Positions 63,109 to 64,000 of a DNA stretch of 64,000 nt are shown here, piece by piece. Position numbers and translations under genes: made by a program. The stretch lies in assembly GCA_965261255.1 (NCBI GenBank), contig CBDHCQ010000004.1:930001-994000 (forward strand), in the 5' to 3' direction. Source of the DNA: Bin80 sp965261255. Lineage in GTDB: Bacteria; Bacteroidota; Rhodothermia; Rhodothermales; Bin80. Within the stretch, counting starts at the first letter, position 1. Each line of letters begins with the position of its first letter. The notes under the pieces are model-generated. The model had not been told where the DNA came from. It did no database searches and saw only the letters and a program-made list of their open reading frames with translations.

Positions 63109-63690
63109 TTACCGTGCACGTAGTCCTTTCCCATCAAAGATTTTTTGCCGGCATCTTTCAATTCGTGCGGTGCGTGTCTTGGACTTTTTGGCATCGGAGA
63201 AATGCATGACGTAACCGCGCTGTCGCCCAGGTGATAGGTTATTGAAGGCAATTCGAAAATCTGGATCTGAGTCAAACTTTTCGATAAGTTCTCCGGGGTA
63301 TGTACAGTCGATCTGCAGCTCTACCTTCAAACCGGCTTGTTCGATTTCGATTGCCTCGTGGACGTAGGCCTTGATGCTTTTTGCTGCGGTCAGCACGTCC
63401 TCAGCGTTGGTAAAGCATATCAGGTACCCAGCCCTTGAATGAATTCCCTGGGGTTCGAGAAGGTCATCGGGATCTTTCAGTAGCACACACTTGAAGAACA
63501 GTAGCGAGAGGAAGCTGGCCATTCTCTGGATGATGCAAATGTTCTTTCCGTTATAAGTGTAGCAGGGACTTCTCCATTTAATCTCCTCGGTCAGATTGCA
63601 TTCCAGAAGGATTTCTCTCAGCAAATTTGCTTCTCTCTCCCAGTGTTTGGCGTAGCTGAATAATTTGTTGACCTTGGGATTTTTGGTCAT
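63109..63690 (-). CDS. YdeI/OmpD-associated-family protein (DUF1801)
   Basis: 193 residues. N-terminal DUF1801-type region ('LRE...CNLTEEIKWRSPCYTYNGKNICIIQRM') and the C-terminal YdeI signature 'LSPGRQRGYVMHFSDAKKSK' with 'RIERCRQKIFDGKGLR'. E. coli YdeI is linked to antimicrobial-peptide resistance; molecular role unknown. Isolated gene with AT-rich surroundings. Confidence 0.88.
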   Translation of the reverse strand: MTKNPKVNKLFSYAKHWEREANLLREILLECNLTEEIKWRSPCYTYNGKNICIIQRMASFLSLLFFKCVLLKDPDDLLEPQGIHSRAGYLICFTNAEDVLTAAKSIKAYVHEAIEIEQAGLKVELQIDCTYPGELIEKFDSDPDFRIAFNNLSPGRQRGYVMHFSDAKKSKTRTARIERCRQKIFDGKGLRAR

Positions 63691-64000
63691 TTTGGTTACT
63701 GCTTCTACATCTTTGTTAAAGTGGAGGGTGCCTGTACACCTTCCGGGTATGTGGCGGCCCGAACATTATGAGACTGTTGAAAACACCATTCAAATTTCGG
63801 AGAAGAATATTTCACTGTCAAGATTGATTTTTGCAAAGATTCGGGGGCGATCCTACCTTTACCGCTGCCCGAAACAGCTCTCTGGGGAGGCAGAAGCATT
63901 CTTTTATCCTCTGATTTTAACCTATTGACGCGCCGACCCTAGGGAATCGTTTCAAATTGTGCGCGATCGCCTCCATTGCATGCGCTGCATACACCTTCTG
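63691..64000. other. Right edge of window
   Basis: 310 bases without a supported gene. The words GAGACTGTTGAAAAC at 63770-63784 recall some insertion-sequence ends, but no transposase is visible inside the window. Confidence 0.3.

Noticed and set aside
63770..63784. Possible insertion-sequence end (GAGACTGTTGAAAAC)
   Set aside because: Only one short word; no second copy, target duplication or transposase seen in the window.
1..64000. tRNA, rRNA, riboswitch and CRISPR elements
   Set aside because: No convincing TPsiC-loop plus acceptor pairs, rRNA words, riboswitch cores or regularly spaced direct repeats were seen by reading; a covariance-model scan would settle it.

Overview
The window reads as an ordinary stretch of chromosome from a Gram-negative bacterium of the Bacteroidota/Rhodothermota group, most likely a Rhodothermota (Rhodothermia) relative. 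Evidence: two secreted proteins end in the NYPNPFN-type C-terminal sorting domain; there are GWxTD-like, DUF4249, DUF2911 and CBM9/DUF5916 family proteins, a TonB-dependent receptor with a carboxypeptidase-regulatory-like N-terminus, a cysteine-free type B ribosomal protein L31, and TamB/Mla envelope genes. One Bacteroidota-like promoter (TTTG-N19-TACCTTCG) is visible before galK. This assignment is inferred from gene content; no rRNA, tRNA or CRISPR array was found.

Layout. 1-7536 (+): envelope lipid-transport block: 3' part of tamB, mlaE, mlaF, two possible micro-ORFs, mlaD, a small membrane protein, then tgt. 7865-9184 (+): secreted GWxTD-like protein. 9336-12570 (-): four-gene run of pspA, a small PspA-tail paralogue, a membrane coiled-coil protein and a CNNM/CBS/CorC protein. 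12653-16415 (-): pyrimidine-nucleoside phosphorylase, rpmE2 and uvrB, with a clear terminator between rpmE2 and the phosphorylase. 16518-21784 (+): secreted amidohydrolase-DUF2911 fusion and two VCBS/FG-GAP paralogues, the second of which has lost its sorting domain. 21967-25499 (-): ilvE, a PD-(D/E)XK nuclease-like gene and an AT-rich methyltransferase. 25812-31646: outer-membrane barrel, GT2 glycosyltransferase, DUF4249 lipoprotein with TonB receptor, and a small membrane protein. 31813-39650 (-): six tightly packed genes, namely a GcvT-like protein, two PYROXD2-like flavoproteins, an HtrA protease lipoprotein, a propeller-like lipoprotein and a ChlI-like ATPase. 40327-41490 (-): orphan LivK-like binding lipoprotein. 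41894-44077 (-): 14-blade WD40 secreted protein, next to 1.15 kb of barren DNA. 45226-53228: galK, a DapA-fold aldolase, a kinase-M23-phospholyase triple fusion, an FKBP lipoprotein, an Xaa-Pro aminopeptidase and an O-methyltransferase. 53442-57045: mtaB, psd, pssA and purS. 57446-59435 (+): AT-rich methyltransferase-like gene and a SPL-family radical SAM protein. 60232-63690 (-): CBM9/DUF5916 outer-membrane protein and a YdeI-family protein.

How genes work together. TamB and MlaEFD belong to inner-to-outer-membrane lipid traffic, and psd/pssA make phosphatidylethanolamine. The PspA run looks like a membrane-repair (ESCRT-III-like) module with custom partners. The most interesting cluster is 45226-52348. 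Its gene content (galactokinase, an aldolase lacking the DapA arginine motif, a hydroxylysine- or ethanolamine-kinase fused to a matching phospho-lyase and an intact M23 domain, a prolyl isomerase and an X-Pro peptidase) would suit use of collagen-type glycosylated hydroxylysine and proline-rich peptides. That is a hypothesis, and ethanolamine-phosphate turnover is the main alternative.
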